Below, one piece after another: positions 15,510 through 15,761 of a stretch of DNA of 15,761 nucleotides (its first letter is position 1; the number at the start of each line of letters is the position of its first letter). Origin of the DNA: Bacteroidales bacterium (GTDB lineage Bacteria > Bacteroidota > Bacteroidia > Bacteroidales > UBA932); the NCBI GenBank assembly GCA_017651785.1, contig JAGCCD010000216.1, forward strand, positions 1 through 15,761. Direction: 5' to 3'. A model generated the notes under the pieces. That model saw only the letters and a list, made by a program, of their open reading frames with translations, did not search any database and was not told the origin of the DNA. A program made the position numbers and the translations under genes.

Positions 15510-15761
15510 ATGAACCGTAGGCTGTTTTTCTCTCTCATAACTGTCTTCGCATTTCTCACCTCGTCCCTGCTTGCCTGTCAGGACGAGCCTTCTGCAGATC
15601 CTTCCGTTCCAACGGCCATCTCTTTCAGCGCAGACGAGCTGGTATTCACAACCGCAGACGCCGGCAGCCTTCCGCTCACTGTCACGGCTCCGGCAAATCC
15701 CAGATTCTCCGGTCTTCCGGACTGGCTGTCGGTAACAGACGGCACCTTCGCAGATTACAAA
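15510..15761 (+). CDS. N-terminus of a surface lipoprotein with BACON-like domain (3' truncated by window)
   Basis: Starting at the ATG at 15510 the frame stays open to the window end (84 codons). It encodes a lipoprotein signal ending LLAC (Cys23), then QDEPSADP. The acidic QDE right after the cysteine matches the Bacteroidota lipoprotein export signal, so the protein is probably on the cell surface. From about residue 36 the sequence (ISFSADELVFTTADAG, LTVTAPANPRF, then LPDWLSVTDG) has the strand pattern and Trp-Leu-Ser-Val core of a BACON-type domain, a module often N-terminal in Bacteroidota glycan-binding proteins and endo-acting hydrolases. The rest is outside the window, so it could be a surface glycan-binding protein or a surface endo-mannanase/glucanase. 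It would begin a second plus-strand transcription unit, divergent from the esterase. Confidence 0.75.
   Translation, partial: MNRRLFFSLITVFAFLTSSLLACQDEPSADPSVPTAISFSADELVFTTADAGSLPLTVTAPANPRFSGLPDWLSVTDGTFADYK

Noticed and set aside
15446..15559. 38-residue N-terminal extension of the esterase to the start at 15559
   Set aside because: The extension would bury the lipoprotein signal (Cys15 from the 15445 start) and overlap the start of the divergent BACON-like gene.

Overview
The window is a stretch of a polysaccharide utilisation locus (PUL) from a member of the Bacteroidota, most likely Bacteroidales. The evidence is a tandem SusD / SusC / SusD outer-membrane glycan import set, several lipoproteins with Bacteroidota-type signal peptides, a fimbrillin-like domain and a BACON-like domain. 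By eye the DNA is GC-rich for this phylum (roughly 58-60% G+C), which fits high-GC Bacteroidales such as Alistipes-like or uncultured gut/rumen lineages. That placement is inference only.

Layout: bases 1-14225 form one dense plus-strand gene run whose 5' end lies outside the window. In order it holds the C-terminal part of a first SusD-like lipoprotein (1-969), a short SusC-like TonB-dependent transporter (988-3768), a complete second SusD-like lipoprotein (3781-5442), an exported DUF5060 + clan GH-A (GH5-like) glycosidase (5446-7062), an exported GH30 glycosidase (7064-8530), and a surface lipoprotein with a fimbrillin-like domain plus two diverged tandem domains (8549-10513). Three cytoplasmic/inner-membrane genes follow: a GH130 mannosylglucose phosphorylase (10513-11676), a GPH-family sugar:cation symporter (11663-13054) and a cellobiose 2-epimerase-type AGE protein (13044-14225). 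All gaps are 18 bases or less and the last four genes overlap end to start. On the minus strand lies a CE7-type carbohydrate esterase lipoprotein (14222-15445), convergent with the epimerase. Divergent from it, after a 64-base gap, starts a further lipoprotein with a BACON-like N-terminus (from 15510), cut by the window end.

How the genes fit together: the epimerase plus the GH130_1-type phosphorylase is the known intracellular route for beta-1,4-mannobiose (mannobiose to mannosyl-glucose to mannose-1-phosphate + glucose), and the GPH symporter beside them would import the disaccharide. The CE7 esterase would remove acetyl groups. The target is therefore most likely an acetylated beta-mannan or glucomannan. 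The unusual part is the exported enzymes: no recognisable GH26, GH5_7-like mannanase, GH36 or GH2 is seen here. Instead there are a DUF5060/GH-A enzyme and a GH30 enzyme, both with signal peptidase I-type leaders and so probably periplasmic. No regulator (HTCS, SusR, ECF sigma), RNA gene, mobile element or CRISPR array is visible.
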